A DNA stretch of 64,000 bases, taken from contig NZ_OZ241968.1 in the NCBI RefSeq assembly GCF_965204125.1, positions 558,001 through 622,000 on the forward strand, given 5' to 3'. The first letter of the stretch is position 1. Each line of letters starts with the position of its first letter. A model generated the notes under the pieces. That model was not told the DNA's origin. It did not search any database and saw only the letters and a program-made list of their open reading frames with translations. The translations under genes and the position numbers were made by a program. Positions 1 through 8,870 of the stretch are shown here, piece after piece. The DNA comes from Poriferisodalis sp965204125. Lineage in GTDB: Bacteria; Actinomycetota; Acidimicrobiia; Acidimicrobiales; Poriferisodalaceae.

Positions 1-79
1 TCGCGTCGACGATGTCGAGATCGACCAACGGCTCGGCTGCGATCTCTGCGGCGGCCGTAGTGTCGGATGTACGTGTCAT
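1..79 (-). CDS. 5' end of an unidentified gene, cut by the window edge
   Basis: An ATG on the minus strand opens a frame that stays open to the window edge, giving about 26 residues that begin MTRTSDTTAAAEIAAEP. No motif can be recognised in so short a stretch and no convincing Shine-Dalgarno precedes the ATG. It would be divergent from the flippase gene at 290, which fits the 210-base gap between them holding two promoters. It could also be a chance open frame, because GC-rich DNA has few stops. Confidence 0.35.
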   Translation of the reverse strand, partial: MTRTSDTTAAAEIAAEPLVDLDIVDA

Positions 80-289
80 GAAGCTGCCAAGCGTCTCAGA
101 ATTCGGCGCGGACACGTGATGCATCCGCTGCACGGCCGTATGTGGGCCGCACCGTCGTCACACTATTGTGCGAAGCCACGTGAAACGCTTCGGAACCGAT
201 GTGCGTCGCCGTGCCCCCGAGGGCGACGCGCTGGGCGAGCGCTGCGCAGGGCAGCCTGAGCGTGACTCCCGCTCGGCAGGCTGAAGGCG

Positions 290-1309
290 ATGCGCGGCGC
301 CACAGCACCAGTCCAGCCTTCGCAGCGGCGGGCTCGCATTCCACACGGCCTCGTTACAGCGTTGCGCGTCTGCGCGAGCGCAGGGCTCTTGGCCCTGCTG
401 ATCATCATCAGCCGCGATGAGTTGTCGGCGCTCGATGTCGGATCCAAGAGCGCTGCTGCAGCCTGGCTGACTGCCGCCGCCCTCGTCATCGCGGCAGCCT
501 TCGTCATGGCGGCAATGCGCTGGTGGCAGGTGGCCGACACGCTCGACGTCCGGGTATCTGGTCGCTCGACGCTCTCCATCTATCTCGCTGCGCTGTTCGT
601 CGGGAACTTCCTGCCCACCACCATCGGCGGCGACGTGCTGCGCGTCAACCGGCTGGCTCGCATCTGCGGCAGTCAGGCCAACGCCTTCGCCACAGTCATC
701 ATCGAACGCCTGACGGGCTGGGTCGTCCTGCCGCTGCTCACGTTGGCGGCGCTGATCTCGCAGCCGAGCCTGCTGAGACATTCCGGAGGCCAGATCGCCG
801 GCGGACTCGCGCTGGGGACGCTGGTCGTGCTCGCATTCATCGTCTGGGTGGCAGAACATCCCCGCGGACTTGGCCGACTTGCGGGCGGTACCCGTATCCG
901 GGAAGCGCTCGGCGCGGTGCACACGGGTCTGAGCGTGTTCCGGAGACATCCGGGGGCCGCGGGCCGATTGCTCACGGTCGGACTGGCGTATCAATTCCTG
1001 CTCGTAGTAGCGACGGCGTTGGCGGGGGCAGCGATCGGTGTGAATCCAGGTCTTCGAGCCTGGTTGGCCTTCGCGCCCATGGTGTTGATCGTCCAGAATC
1101 TGAGTGCCGTCGGCGGTCTTGGAGTGCGAGAGGGAGCTCTCGTGCTGTTCCTCGACGCCCATGGTGTCAACGAAGGCGAAGCCGTGCTGCTGGGCCTCTT
1201 GGTATATGCACTGACGCTGCTGGTGAGCCTGACCGGAGCTCCGGCGCTGGCGCTCGGCGGCCGTCGCAAGCGCAGCAAGGTACCCGCCGAAGTGCCTGCT
1301 GAGCGCTGA
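290..1309 (+). CDS. YbhN/UPF0104-family integral membrane protein (lysylphosphatidylglycerol synthase TM-like)
   Basis: A 339-residue polytopic membrane protein of the LPG_synthase_TM (YbhN, UPF0104) superfamily. It has about eight hydrophobic segments, the family signature GNFLPTTIGGDVLR at about 105-118 and the second hallmark GGLGVREG near residue 275. Members act as lipid flippases or as the membrane half of MprF; without the synthase domain the substrate cannot be named. It ends with a basic tail. It sits 17 bases before dxs on the same strand, so the two may be co-transcribed, which would suit a polyprenyl-lipid role (inference). The ATG start leaves about 20 polar residues before the first membrane segment. 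Confidence 0.8.
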   Translation: MRGATAPVQPSQRRARIPHGLVTALRVCASAGLLALLIIISRDELSALDVGSKSAAAAWLTAAALVIAAAFVMAAMRWWQVADTLDVRVSGRSTLSIYLAALFVGNFLPTTIGGDVLRVNRLARICGSQANAFATVIIERLTGWVVLPLLTLAALISQPSLLRHSGGQIAGGLALGTLVVLAFIVWVAEHPRGLGRLAGGTRIREALGAVHTGLSVFRRHPGAAGRLLTVGLAYQFLLVVATALAGAAIGVNPGLRAWLAFAPMVLIVQNLSAVGGLGVREGALVLFLDAHGVNEGEAVLLGLLVYALTLLVSLTGAPALALGGRRKRSKVPAEVPAER

Positions 1310-1326
1310 GTACCCTTGGGCCGCGA

Positions 1327-3237
1327 ATGCACCTCGCCAAGCTCACCAGCCCGGCTGACCTGCGAGCACTCAGCCCGTCTCAGCTCGATGAGCTCTGTGC
1401 GGAGATCAGAGACTTCGTGGTGCAGGCTGTCTCGCAGACCGGCGGGCATCTCGGTTCGAACCTCGGCGCGGTGGAGCTCAGCGTTGCGCTGCACCGAGTC
1501 TTCGAATCGCCACGCGACGTCATCATCTGGGACACCGGCCACCAGGCCTACGTGCACAAGCTCATCACCGGTCGGCGGGACGGTTTCGAGCAACTCCGCC
1601 AGCGGCACGGCCTGTCGGGGTACCCCAGCACGTCCGAGTCGCCCCATGACGTCGTCGAGAACAGCCACGCTTCCACCTCGCTGAGCTGGGCGTCTGGGCT
1701 CGCCACCGGGTTCCAGCTCACCGGTCACGAGCACCGACGTGTCGTCGCTGTCATCGGCGACGGCTCTATGACCGGCGGGATGGCCTTCGAGGCACTGAAC
1801 AACCTCGGCCATTACGCCCAGCGCGCATTGATCGTGCTCAACGACAACGGCCGCTCCTATGCCCCGACCGTCAGCCGGCTGTCCACGGTGATGTCGCGGC
1901 TGAGACAGTCGCCCCACTACGTGCAGGGCCGCCGAGCGGTCGACCACCTGCTCGAGCGAGTGCCGCTGGGCGACGGCGTGCGCCGGAGCTTGGACAGCGC
2001 CGCCGCCGCGATGCGCGAGATGTGGGAGCCGCCGGCGTTCTTCGAGACTCTCGGCGTGCGCTACGTCGGCCCGGTCGACGGGCACGACATATCGGCCATG
2101 GAATCAGCCTTCCGCGACGCTGCTGCCTACGCCAGCGGTCCCATCGTCGTCCATGTCGTGACGCAGAAGGGGCGCGGCTATGCCCCCGCCGAGCACGACA
2201 CCGAGAAACACCTGCACGACATCGGCCTCTTCGACCCCGCCACCGGCAGCGCCCCGTCGCCGAGCACTGACAACCGACCGGTCTTGCGCGACTACACGGC
2301 TGTCTTCACCGAGACGCTCATCGCAGCAGCACGGCGCGACCGCGACATCGTCGCAATTACGGCCGCGATGCCGGGCTCCACCGGGTTGCTGCCCTTCCAG
2401 CGGGAGTTTCCCGATCGTTTCTATGACGTGGGTATCGCCGAGCAGCATGCACTCACATCAGCCGCCGGCATGGCACGCGCCGGTCTCCGACCGGTGGTGG
2501 CGGTGTACTCGACGTTTTTGGCGCGAGCCTTCGATCAAGCGCTCTACGACATCGGCCTGCACCGGCTGCCCGTCATTCTCTGCGTGGACCGCGCCGGCAT
2601 CACCGGCCCCGACGGCGCATCCCACCACGGCCTGTACGACATTGCCATGTTCACTCGCATCCCCGGCATGACTGTGTTCGCCCCATCGGGGCCCGATGAG
2701 CTTCCGGCAGCGTTCGCCCAAGCCCTTGAGATCACCGACGGCCCCGTAGCAATCCGCTGGCCCCGCGGCAAAGGCCCGGTGAGCGGGACGGTCCAGCAAC
2801 CAGATCTCGTGACGAGCGACATGCGCGCAGAGGCCCGCCAACACCGGTCAGGCCCCGACGCCTGCATCCTGGCCGCCGGCCAGACATTCAGCGCAGCAAT
2901 CGAAGCCGCCGAACTGCTCAGTGCCGACGGCGTCGAAGTCTCGCTGTGGGACCCGAGAGTCCTGAAGCCGCTCGACCGCGCCATGCTGCTGGACGCCGCC
3001 GCGCACCCGCTGGTGGTGACCGTGGAGGACGGTGTGCGCGTGGGCGGCTTCGGCAGCCTCGTCAACGACGCTCTCCAGCAACTCGACTCCCCATCAGTGC
3101 CACGCATCACCCAACTAGGCACTCCCGACACGTACCTCCCCCACGGCACCGCCCAAGAACTGCACGCCGAACTCGGCCTCGACGCAGTCGGCATAGCCGC
3201 AGCAGTTCGCAAGACCCTTGCCCGCATCACGGCCTAA
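1327..3237 (+). CDS. dxs: 1-deoxy-D-xylulose-5-phosphate synthase
   Basis: 636 residues, normal length for DXS, which condenses pyruvate and glyceraldehyde 3-phosphate using thiamine diphosphate in the first step of the MEP isoprenoid pathway. The thiamine diphosphate/Mg motif begins GDGSMTGG at 144-151 and is followed by ALNNLGH. The transketolase-type catalytic glutamate lies in EQHA at about 372. The histidine-rich N-terminal part (GGHLGSNLG, DTGHQAYVHK) and the C-terminal transketolase domain are both present. The gene is cytosolic and intact, follows the flippase by 17 bases, and is followed by a strong hairpin at 3249-3274. Confidence 0.97.
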   Translation: MHLAKLTSPADLRALSPSQLDELCAEIRDFVVQAVSQTGGHLGSNLGAVELSVALHRVFESPRDVIIWDTGHQAYVHKLITGRRDGFEQLRQRHGLSGYPSTSESPHDVVENSHASTSLSWASGLATGFQLTGHEHRRVVAVIGDGSMTGGMAFEALNNLGHYAQRALIVLNDNGRSYAPTVSRLSTVMSRLRQSPHYVQGRRAVDHLLERVPLGDGVRRSLDSAAAAMREMWEPPAFFETLGVRYVGPVDGHDISAMESAFRDAAAYASGPIVVHVVTQKGRGYAPAEHDTEKHLHDIGLFDPATGSAPSPSTDNRPVLRDYTAVFTETLIAAARRDRDIVAITAAMPGSTGLLPFQREFPDRFYDVGIAEQHALTSAAGMARAGLRPVVAVYSTFLARAFDQALYDIGLHRLPVILCVDRAGITGPDGASHHGLYDIAMFTRIPGMTVFAPSGPDELPAAFAQALEITDGPVAIRWPRGKGPVSGTVQQPDLVTSDMRAEARQHRSGPDACILAAGQTFSAAIEAAELLSADGVEVSLWDPRVLKPLDRAMLLDAAAHPLVVTVEDGVRVGGFGSLVNDALQQLDSPSVPRITQLGTPDTYLPHGTAQELHAELGLDAVGIAAAVRKTLARITA

Positions 3238-3248
3238 GCGGCGCGAAA

Positions 3249-3274
3249 CGGCCCGGAGCAGATGCCCCGGGCCG
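3249..3274. terminator. Rho-independent-like hairpin between convergent genes
   Basis: A perfect 8-bp inverted repeat (CGGCCCGG / CCGGGCCG) with a 10-base loop, placed between the ends of dxs and the convergent thiolase gene. There is no clear T-run, as is common in high-GC actinobacteria. It could serve both strands. Confidence 0.6.
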
Positions 3275-3333
3275 CTAGGCGTTGGATTGTTCCTGCGCCG
3301 CAGCAATGCTGCGGGCATCAGATACAGCGAGGG

Positions 3334-4536
3334 TTAGCCCAGCTCGGAACCAACGACCGAGACGAAGCTCACCGCCGCCCCAGGCTGCCCGCCCAGGTTG
3401 TGCGTGAGCCCCAGCGTCTTGCCCTGCTCGGTGACTGAAGGGATCTGCCGCTCAGGCGGGGCCTGACCGCGCAGCTGCAACCAGCACTCGAAGAGCATCC
3501 GCAGGCCGGATGCACCGATCGGGTGGCCGAAGCTCTTCAGACCGCCATCGGGGTTGACCGGAAGGTCGCCGTCGAGGTCGAACGTGCCGGCCATGGCTTC
3601 CTTCCAGCCCAGGCCACGCTCGGCAAAGCCAAGGTCCTCCATCAGGACCAGCTCGGTGGGCGTGAAGCAGTCGTGCACCTCGGCCATCGCGATCTGCGAG
3701 CGCGGGTCGGTGATGCCGGCCTGCTTGTAGGCCTCGGTCGCGGACGCCACAACCTCACGGAAGGTCGTGTAGTCGTAGGTGCTGTCCAGCGCGCCGGTCG
3801 CAGGACCGGACGCAAAGCTGAGGGCCTTGATGTACAGCGGGTTTTCGCAGTACTTGTGGGCATCCTCGGCCCGTACCAGGACCGCAGCGGCCGAGCCGTC
3901 GCTGACGCCCGAGCAATCGAAGATGCCCAGTGGACCAGCGATCAGCGGCGAGCCGGCGATGGTCTCCTTGGCGACTTCCTTGCGGAACTGCGCTCGGGGA
4001 TTCAGCGAACCGTTGCGGTGGTTCTTCCAGGCGATGCGAGTGAGGACTTCCTTCATGGTGTCCTCGTCGAGCCCGTACTTGTGGGCGTAGGCCGGTGCCA
4101 GCAGGCTGAACGTGGCCGGCGCGGTGATGGTGGAATCGGTGCCGTCGCTGGGCGGGCGTGCACCGGTCAGACCCGAATACCCGGAGTCCTTCAGCTTCTC
4201 CACGCCGATCGCCATCACCATGTCGTAGGCGCCCGAAGCAACTGCGTAGGCAGCGTTGCGGAACGCCTCAGAACCGGTGGCGCACATGTTCTCGAGCCGG
4301 GTCACCGGCTTGTAGTCGAGCTGCAGCGGCTTCGACAGCGTCAGGCCGGAGACGCCCGATCCCATCGTGCCGAGCCAGAAGGCGTCGATGTCGTCCTGGG
4401 TGACGCCAGCAGATGCGTACGCATCGTGTGCCGCGTCGGTGAGCATGTCATCGACGCTGCGATCCCAGTGCTCGCCGAACTGGGTGCAACCCATTCCGAC
4501 GATCGCGACCTTGTCGCGAATGCCATGTGAACTCAT
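3334..4536 (-). CDS. Thiolase family protein (SCP-2/acetyl-CoA acetyltransferase type)
   Basis: A 400-residue thiolase of the SCP-2-like group. The nucleophilic cysteine is Cys85 in ENMCATGSEA. The HDCF motif (EVHDCFTPTE) and the GHPIGASG loop that carries the catalytic histidine are both present, so it should be catalytically competent. It lies 65 bases downstream of an HMG-CoA-synthase-like/DUF35 fusion on the same strand. In archaea a thiolase, an HMG-CoA synthase and a DUF35 protein form one channelling complex, and a similar assembly is a reasonable inference here. The substrate is not evident; fatty-acid or steroid side-chain thiolysis is equally possible. Confidence 0.85.
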   Translation of the reverse strand: MSSHGIRDKVAIVGMGCTQFGEHWDRSVDDMLTDAAHDAYASAGVTQDDIDAFWLGTMGSGVSGLTLSKPLQLDYKPVTRLENMCATGSEAFRNAAYAVASGAYDMVMAIGVEKLKDSGYSGLTGARPPSDGTDSTITAPATFSLLAPAYAHKYGLDEDTMKEVLTRIAWKNHRNGSLNPRAQFRKEVAKETIAGSPLIAGPLGIFDCSGVSDGSAAAVLVRAEDAHKYCENPLYIKALSFASGPATGALDSTYDYTTFREVVASATEAYKQAGITDPRSQIAMAEVHDCFTPTELVLMEDLGFAERGLGWKEAMAGTFDLDGDLPVNPDGGLKSFGHPIGASGLRMLFECWLQLRGQAPPERQIPSVTEQGKTLGLTHNLGGQPGAAVSFVSVVGSELG

Positions 4537-4601
4537 GTGTGCCTGCCTTGTGGTGGGTTGGGTATTGACATTATGGCCGCTGGCCCGCGTTCATTGCTGC
4601 G

Positions 4602-6002
4602 TCACCCCGCAGCCGGACGAGCCTTCCAGAAGTAGTTGTGGATTCCTTCCGCGCTGTACAGGCGGCGGAACGTCATCTCGACGCGGTCGCCGATGCGCAC
4701 CTCATCGGGGTCGACATCGGTCATCTCGGCCTGGAAACGCCCGCCGCCGTCGTAGTCGATGACCACGGCAACCATGGGCGGCGACAGCGAGAACGCCAGC
4801 CGGTCCACCGTGAAGGTGGCGATCGTGGCGGGCACATCGGCCATGCGGACGCGCTCCATGTCGTCGACAGCGCCGCCTTCCATCGACACGCGCATCGGCG
4901 GCAGATGAATGGCGCCCGAGCTGCGGTCGCGTGAGCCGACGAACGCGTACTTCCAGTCTTCGGAGCGGAACGCCGGCGGCGCACCGGGACGCTCTGGGTC
5001 CGGCCGCCGGGGCGGCTCACGGTCGAGGAAGCCGCGCCACGTCAGGAACTTGTTGTAGTCGAGCGCGTCGTTGCCCCGATCGATCTGGGCGCGTACCGGC
5101 GCGTATGGCGCGTGGTCGGCGATGGCGTCCGTGGTCCGCAGCACATCGGCCGTGGCGCCGTCGGCGAGATGGACCAGCAGGATCGTCTCGCCCGGCGCCG
5201 CGTCGTCGAGCACGGCTGCCAGCACGATCGCCGCATGCGCCGTGCCGGTGTTGCCAATCTCGCCGGTCAAGTCGGGGACCAGCTTGTCGCCTGCCACGCG
5301 GGACAGGCCGCGCACCGCACGAGCGTGCAGTCCCACGATGGCGATCTTGTCGATGCCGTCGAGACCGACTCCGGCATCGGCCATTGCCCGCTCGATGGCA
5401 TCGTTCGCGAGCGGCAAGTACACCTGCTCGCCGAACCGCTCCTCCCAGATGCGCGAGTACGCATCGCCCGGCTGGCGGTAGCGGTCGGTGAACTCAGCGG
5501 TGGCAACCGCCGCGCCGAGCCACTCGCACAGCACCGGAGACACAGCGTCGTCGCCGAAGACGAAGGCGGCTGCGCCGTCGCCGCCGCCTGCCTCGTCGCC
5601 ACTGGTCGGGCGACCGGTGCGCAGATCCGAAGCCACTGCCAAGTTGGTGCCCCGGTTGGCCGCAGCGAGTGCCCAGATGGCCTCCGACGAACGCGGCGCT
5701 CCTCCGGCATCGACCGCCCAGGACGATTGGGGCAGGTCCAGCGCAGCGTGGATGGCAGAAGCGTTCGTCTTGTCCATGTATGCGGGATTGGCCGTCGAGA
5801 ACAGCACCGAGTCGGGCACGATGTCGCTTCCGCGCAGCGCATTGCGCGCGGCCTCGACACCCATCGTGGTGGTGTCCTCGTCGTAACTGGCCACGGCTCG
5901 GTGACCGCGGCCGCCGCCGGAGCCCATCGCCGCAGTGATCTTGGAGCGGTCCAGCCGCCAATACGGCACGTACGCCCCGTACGCAATGATCCCTCGTCCC
6001 AT
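4602..6002 (-). CDS. HMG-CoA-synthase-like condensing domain fused to a DUF35 OB-fold
   Basis: 466 residues in two parts. Residues 1 to about 310 have the thiolase-fold pattern of 3-hydroxy-3-methylglutaryl-CoA synthase (GIIAYGAYVPYWRL at the N-terminus, SDLRTGRP, GDGAAAFVFG). Residues from about 335 to the end are a DUF35 OB-fold domain. Where HMG-CoA synthases carry the acyl-accepting cysteine, this protein reads VDAGGAPRSS (97-106) with no cysteine. The DUF35 part lacks the CxxC zinc-ribbon residues and reads GSRDRSSGAIHLPP. Either it is a non-thioester member that binds or hydrolyses acyl-CoA, or it is a structural partner of the adjacent thiolase. The start is the ATG giving MGRGIIAYG. 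Confidence 0.75.
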   Translation of the reverse strand: MGRGIIAYGAYVPYWRLDRSKITAAMGSGGGRGHRAVASYDEDTTTMGVEAARNALRGSDIVPDSVLFSTANPAYMDKTNASAIHAALDLPQSSWAVDAGGAPRSSEAIWALAAANRGTNLAVASDLRTGRPTSGDEAGGGDGAAAFVFGDDAVSPVLCEWLGAAVATAEFTDRYRQPGDAYSRIWEERFGEQVYLPLANDAIERAMADAGVGLDGIDKIAIVGLHARAVRGLSRVAGDKLVPDLTGEIGNTGTAHAAIVLAAVLDDAAPGETILLVHLADGATADVLRTTDAIADHAPYAPVRAQIDRGNDALDYNKFLTWRGFLDREPPRRPDPERPGAPPAFRSEDWKYAFVGSRDRSSGAIHLPPMRVSMEGGAVDDMERVRMADVPATIATFTVDRLAFSLSPPMVAVVIDYDGGGRFQAEMTDVDPDEVRIGDRVEMTFRRLYSAEGIHNYFWKARPAAG

Positions 6003-6125
6003 TGTCGGTTCTCCCGTCGCTGCGGTTGCAATCGTCGCCGCCGTCGGCCCTCAAGCGGTCCGGTCGGCTGTCCCCGGCGCACACCGGCCAGCGCAGGAGC
6101 CTACGGCGTGGAGCGTCCGTGTCGC

Positions 6126-6866
6126 CTAGCCCGCAGGCACGACGCGGTAGGCCTCGGCGAGCCGACCGCTGGGAAGGTTGCCCGCGGCTGCGGTATCGGC
6201 AGCCCATTCGCGCAGACGGCCTTCGAGATCGTCCATCTCCGCGGTCTGGCTGCGATGTGCACGAAGCGCTTCGACCTTTCGGCCAAAGTTGTCGGTGATG
6301 TCGATCCACCGGTTGGGCTCGGTGCCGATCAGCCAGATCTCGCTGACGTTGTGGGGCTTGTGACCCTCGTCGAGGAGCTCCGGGAAAGCCCGTGGATTGC
6401 GGGAGTCGGGGTACACAGCGGCCATCGCAGCAGTAGCAGTGGCCAGGTGGTCCGGGTGGGAGATGTAGATGTGGTCCCAGTTGGGGATAGTGGTCTGGCA
6501 CAGCACGGCATCGGGACGGACGATCCGGATCACGCGCGCGATGTCACGCCGCAATCCCAAGTCGGCCACGACCATGCCATCGGGATGGCCGAGCCAGTGC
6601 AGCTCGCTCACACCCACCTTCGCTGCCGCAGCAGTCTGCTCGGCCTGCCGCATTGCGGCCAGCTCGTCGGGTGTATGGGACATGTCGTCGTCGCCGGCTT
6701 CCCCGCTCGTCGCCAGGCAGTACGCCACGTGGCATCCGGCCGATGTCAGCGCGGCAACGGTTCCCGCCATGCCGAAGTCGATGTCGTCGGGATGGGCCAC
6801 GATGATCAGCGCCCGTGCAGGCGCTTCGATCTCTCCCTGATCGGTGAAGATCACGCCCACTGCCAC
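6126..6866 (-). CDS. PIG-L (LmbE-like) family deacetylase
   Basis: 246 residues. The zinc/catalytic HPDD motif is at 25-28 after the beta strand ALIIVAH, with further family features WLGHPDG and SHPDHLATA later on. PIG-L enzymes remove N-acetyl groups from GlcNAc-containing small molecules. In actinobacteria the group includes MshB and Mca of mycothiol metabolism, but those are about 280-300 residues and this sequence lacks features that would name it as either. It follows nfuA by 44 bases on the same strand and lies 123 bases upstream of the HMG-CoA-synthase-like gene, so co-transcription is possible. Confidence 0.85.
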   Translation of the reverse strand: MAVGVIFTDQGEIEAPARALIIVAHPDDIDFGMAGTVAALTSAGCHVAYCLATSGEAGDDDMSHTPDELAAMRQAEQTAAAAKVGVSELHWLGHPDGMVVADLGLRRDIARVIRIVRPDAVLCQTTIPNWDHIYISHPDHLATATAAMAAVYPDSRNPRAFPELLDEGHKPHNVSEIWLIGTEPNRWIDITDNFGRKVEALRAHRSQTAEMDDLEGRLREWAADTAAAGNLPSGRLAEAYRVVPAG

Positions 6867-6910
6867 AACCTCCGTCGCTCGGGCGACGGCGTCGCCGTTC
6901 GGCTCAGCCG

Positions 6911-7576
6911 CTAGGTGAAGTAAGGGTTCTCGCCCGAGGCGTGGTCGGTGAGGTCGACGACCCGCTCGACTTCAGGGATCAGCTCACGCAGTGTGCGCTC
7001 GATGCCCGCGGTGACGGTGGCGTTCGCCATGCCGCAGCCTTGGCAGCCGCCGCCCAACTTGACGACGACCGTGTCGCCTTCCACCGACACCAGCTCGGCG
7101 AACCCGCCGTGCGCGGCGATCGAGGGGTTGATGCGCTTGGTGAGCACCTCTTGGACGTTGTCCTCCACCGTGCCGTCGAGGTCGAGCTGCGCGTTGGGGC
7201 CGAGGTCGGGGCGGTTCGGATTGCGCAGCACGAGGCCCGGCTGGTTCGGGTTGGACGGCAAGTCCAACGAGGCGCCGTCGAGCTTGGGCACGTCGCGATC
7301 GGGAATCAGCACCGTCAGGCCGCCCCCGACTGCGAATGGCACATCGGCAACGTCGGCCTCGGCCAGCAGCTCGAAGGCGAGGTCGTAGGTGTAGTCGACG
7401 CCTTGGGCGCCGGTCACCTCGATGCGAAGCGCGAGCTGATCGCCGTCGACTTCGCTGTTGCGCAGTTCGACCACCTTCTCGAGTGCAGCCGGCGTGACGT
7501 CAAAGGTCTCGCGCCGCGTCTCCATCATCGATTCGCGCACTGCGTCAGCGGGAGCCATCGGGTCGCTCAGGGCCAT
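6911..7576 (-). CDS. nfuA: NfuA-like Fe-S cluster carrier (HesB/IscA-like plus NifU C-terminal domain)
   Basis: 221 residues. The C-terminal NifU-type domain carries CQGC (Cys178 and Cys181), the pair that bridges a [4Fe-4S] cluster in Nfu proteins, in the usual setting of GGGCQGCGMANATV. The N-terminal half resembles a degenerate A-type carrier domain (HesB/IscA) without its cysteines, the same architecture as NfuA of E. coli. It should deliver clusters to cytosolic target enzymes. The start shown gives MALSDPMAPADAV; a downstream Met (MMETRRETF) is an alternative that would remove about 16 weakly conserved residues. Confidence 0.85.
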   Translation of the reverse strand: MALSDPMAPADAVRESMMETRRETFDVTPAALEKVVELRNSEVDGDQLALRIEVTGAQGVDYTYDLAFELLAEADVADVPFAVGGGLTVLIPDRDVPKLDGASLDLPSNPNQPGLVLRNPNRPDLGPNAQLDLDGTVEDNVQEVLTKRINPSIAAHGGFAELVSVEGDTVVVKLGGGCQGCGMANATVTAGIERTLRELIPEVERVVDLTDHASGENPYFT

Positions 7577-7711
7577 GTCGGCAGCCTACTGACGACGCCC
7601 TGCGGGTCCGTGGGCGGCTGCGAAAGGCGTTGCCCCACAGCCTGGCGGTAGTGTCCCGCGCGCTCGCTGCGCCTCTCAGACCGAGGGCGCCCCGCAACAA
7701 AGGGGATCTTC

Positions 7712-8695
7712 ATGGCCTTCCGCGCATTGATGCTGCACGAACAGGACCGAGCCGTCTCGGCCGAGCTGGCCGACATCGAGGACAGCCAGCTGCCCGACGG
7801 CGATGTCACCGTGGCCGTGGAGTACAGCACGCTGAACTACAAGGACGGGATGATCCTGGGCGGGATTGGGCGACTGGTCCGCACGTACCCGCACGTGGGA
7901 GGGATCGACTTCGCGGGCGTCGTCGAGTCATCCGATGACGGCCGCTTCGCTCCGGGAGATCGGGTTGTGCTGACCGGCTGGCGAGTCGGCGAGACCCACT
8001 GGGGCGGCTACGCGGAGCGCGCACGCGTGAGCGGCGACTGGCTGGTGCGACTGCCCGACGGGCTGTCGACGTTCGACGCGATGACGATCGGCACGGCCGG
8101 GTTCACCTCGATGCTGGCCGCGCAAGCGCTGGAGCGGCACGGCCTCGGATCGGGTCCGGTGCTCGTGACCGGTGCCGCCGGTGGGGTCGGCAGCGTGGCA
8201 GTGCACCTGCTGTCAGCGGCTGGTCACGAGGTCGCTGCCTCCACTGGCAGACCGCAGACCGCCGACTACCTGCGCAACCTCGGCGCTTCGGAGATCATCG
8301 ATCGGACGGAGTTGTCGGAGCCGCCGGGGCGGCCGCTCGGCAGTGAGAGATTCGGCGGCTGCGTGGACGCAGTCGGGGGGACCACGCTGGCGAACGTGCT
8401 GACGCAGATGTCATACGGGTCAAGCGTGGCGGCGTGCGGCCTCGCCGGCGGCAATGGGCTCGACACCACCGTCATCCCGTTCCTGCTGCGCGGCGTCAAC
8501 CTGCTCGGCATCGATTCGGTGATGTGCCCCTACGAGCCGCGCGCTGCCGCATGGCAACGACTCGACGAGTTGGTGGATCGGGATCTGCTGGCATCGATGG
8601 CGACGACGGTGGGTCTCGGCGATCTGGCCGCGCTGGGGCCGAAGATCCTGGCGGGCGAGGTGCAAGGGCGCACCGTCGTCGATGTGCGCGCCTGA
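7712..8695 (+). CDS. acuI: YhdH/AcuI-family zinc-independent medium-chain reductase (acryloyl-CoA reductase type)
   Basis: 327 residues of the MDR superfamily, YhdH/YhfP subgroup. The hallmark NYKDGMILGG follows the N-terminal strand, and the NADPH-binding Rossmann motif reads VTGAAGGVGSVAVHLL. The catalytic zinc ligands of alcohol dehydrogenases are absent, as expected. AcuI enzymes reduce acryloyl-CoA to propionyl-CoA with NADPH, which matters in DMSP and 3-hydroxypropionate metabolism. The family also contains general enone reductases, so the symbol is by similarity. It is divergent from nfuA with a 135-base shared upstream region. Confidence 0.8.
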   Translation: MAFRALMLHEQDRAVSAELADIEDSQLPDGDVTVAVEYSTLNYKDGMILGGIGRLVRTYPHVGGIDFAGVVESSDDGRFAPGDRVVLTGWRVGETHWGGYAERARVSGDWLVRLPDGLSTFDAMTIGTAGFTSMLAAQALERHGLGSGPVLVTGAAGGVGSVAVHLLSAAGHEVAASTGRPQTADYLRNLGASEIIDRTELSEPPGRPLGSERFGGCVDAVGGTTLANVLTQMSYGSSVAACGLAGGNGLDTTVIPFLLRGVNLLGIDSVMCPYEPRAAAWQRLDELVDRDLLASMATTVGLGDLAALGPKILAGEVQGRTVVDVRA

Positions 8696-8723
8696 CGGCG
8701 CGTCTGTTGAGGTCCGCGCCTGA

Positions 8724-8861
8724 CTACAACACCGAGGTGATCGCGGCGAAGCCGGTCAGCAGCATCGCGGCAACGACAAGGACTGCGGTCCACCACAGCC
8801 CCGGCTGGCGCTGGCGCAGCGGGCGCAGGTTGCCCATCGCGTCATAACGGTGACGTGGCAT
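8724..8861 (-). CDS. 45-residue single-pass membrane protein
   Basis: A short frame from ATG to TAG encoding 45 residues that start MPRHRYDAMGNLRPL. The first 20 residues are polar and arginine-rich, then there is one hydrophobic segment of about 20 residues containing WWTAVLVVAAMLL, with almost nothing beyond it. It starts 9 bases after the stop of the DUF4333 lipoprotein gene on the same strand, so the two look like an operon. No family is recognised. The positive-inside pattern suggests an N-in, C-out orientation. Confidence 0.6.
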   Translation of the reverse strand: MPRHRYDAMGNLRPLRQRQPGLWWTAVLVVAAMLLTGFAAITSVL

Positions 8862-8870
8862 GCGCTGGGC

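Noticed and set aside
4555..4585. A CATAAT hexamer upstream of the thiolase as a -10 promoter element
   Set aside because: No matching -35 hexamer is present at a suitable distance, so the support is too weak to list.
6882..6896. GGCGAC/GTCGCC hairpin between nfuA and the PIG-L gene as a terminator
   Set aside because: Only six base pairs with a three-base loop and no T-run, and the genes on both sides are likely co-transcribed.
5112..6914. A 600-residue plus-strand open frame opposite the HMG-CoA-synthase-like and PIG-L genes
   Set aside because: GC-rich DNA leaves antisense frames open; the translation is rich in Arg, Gly and His without any domain, while the minus-strand proteins have clear motifs.
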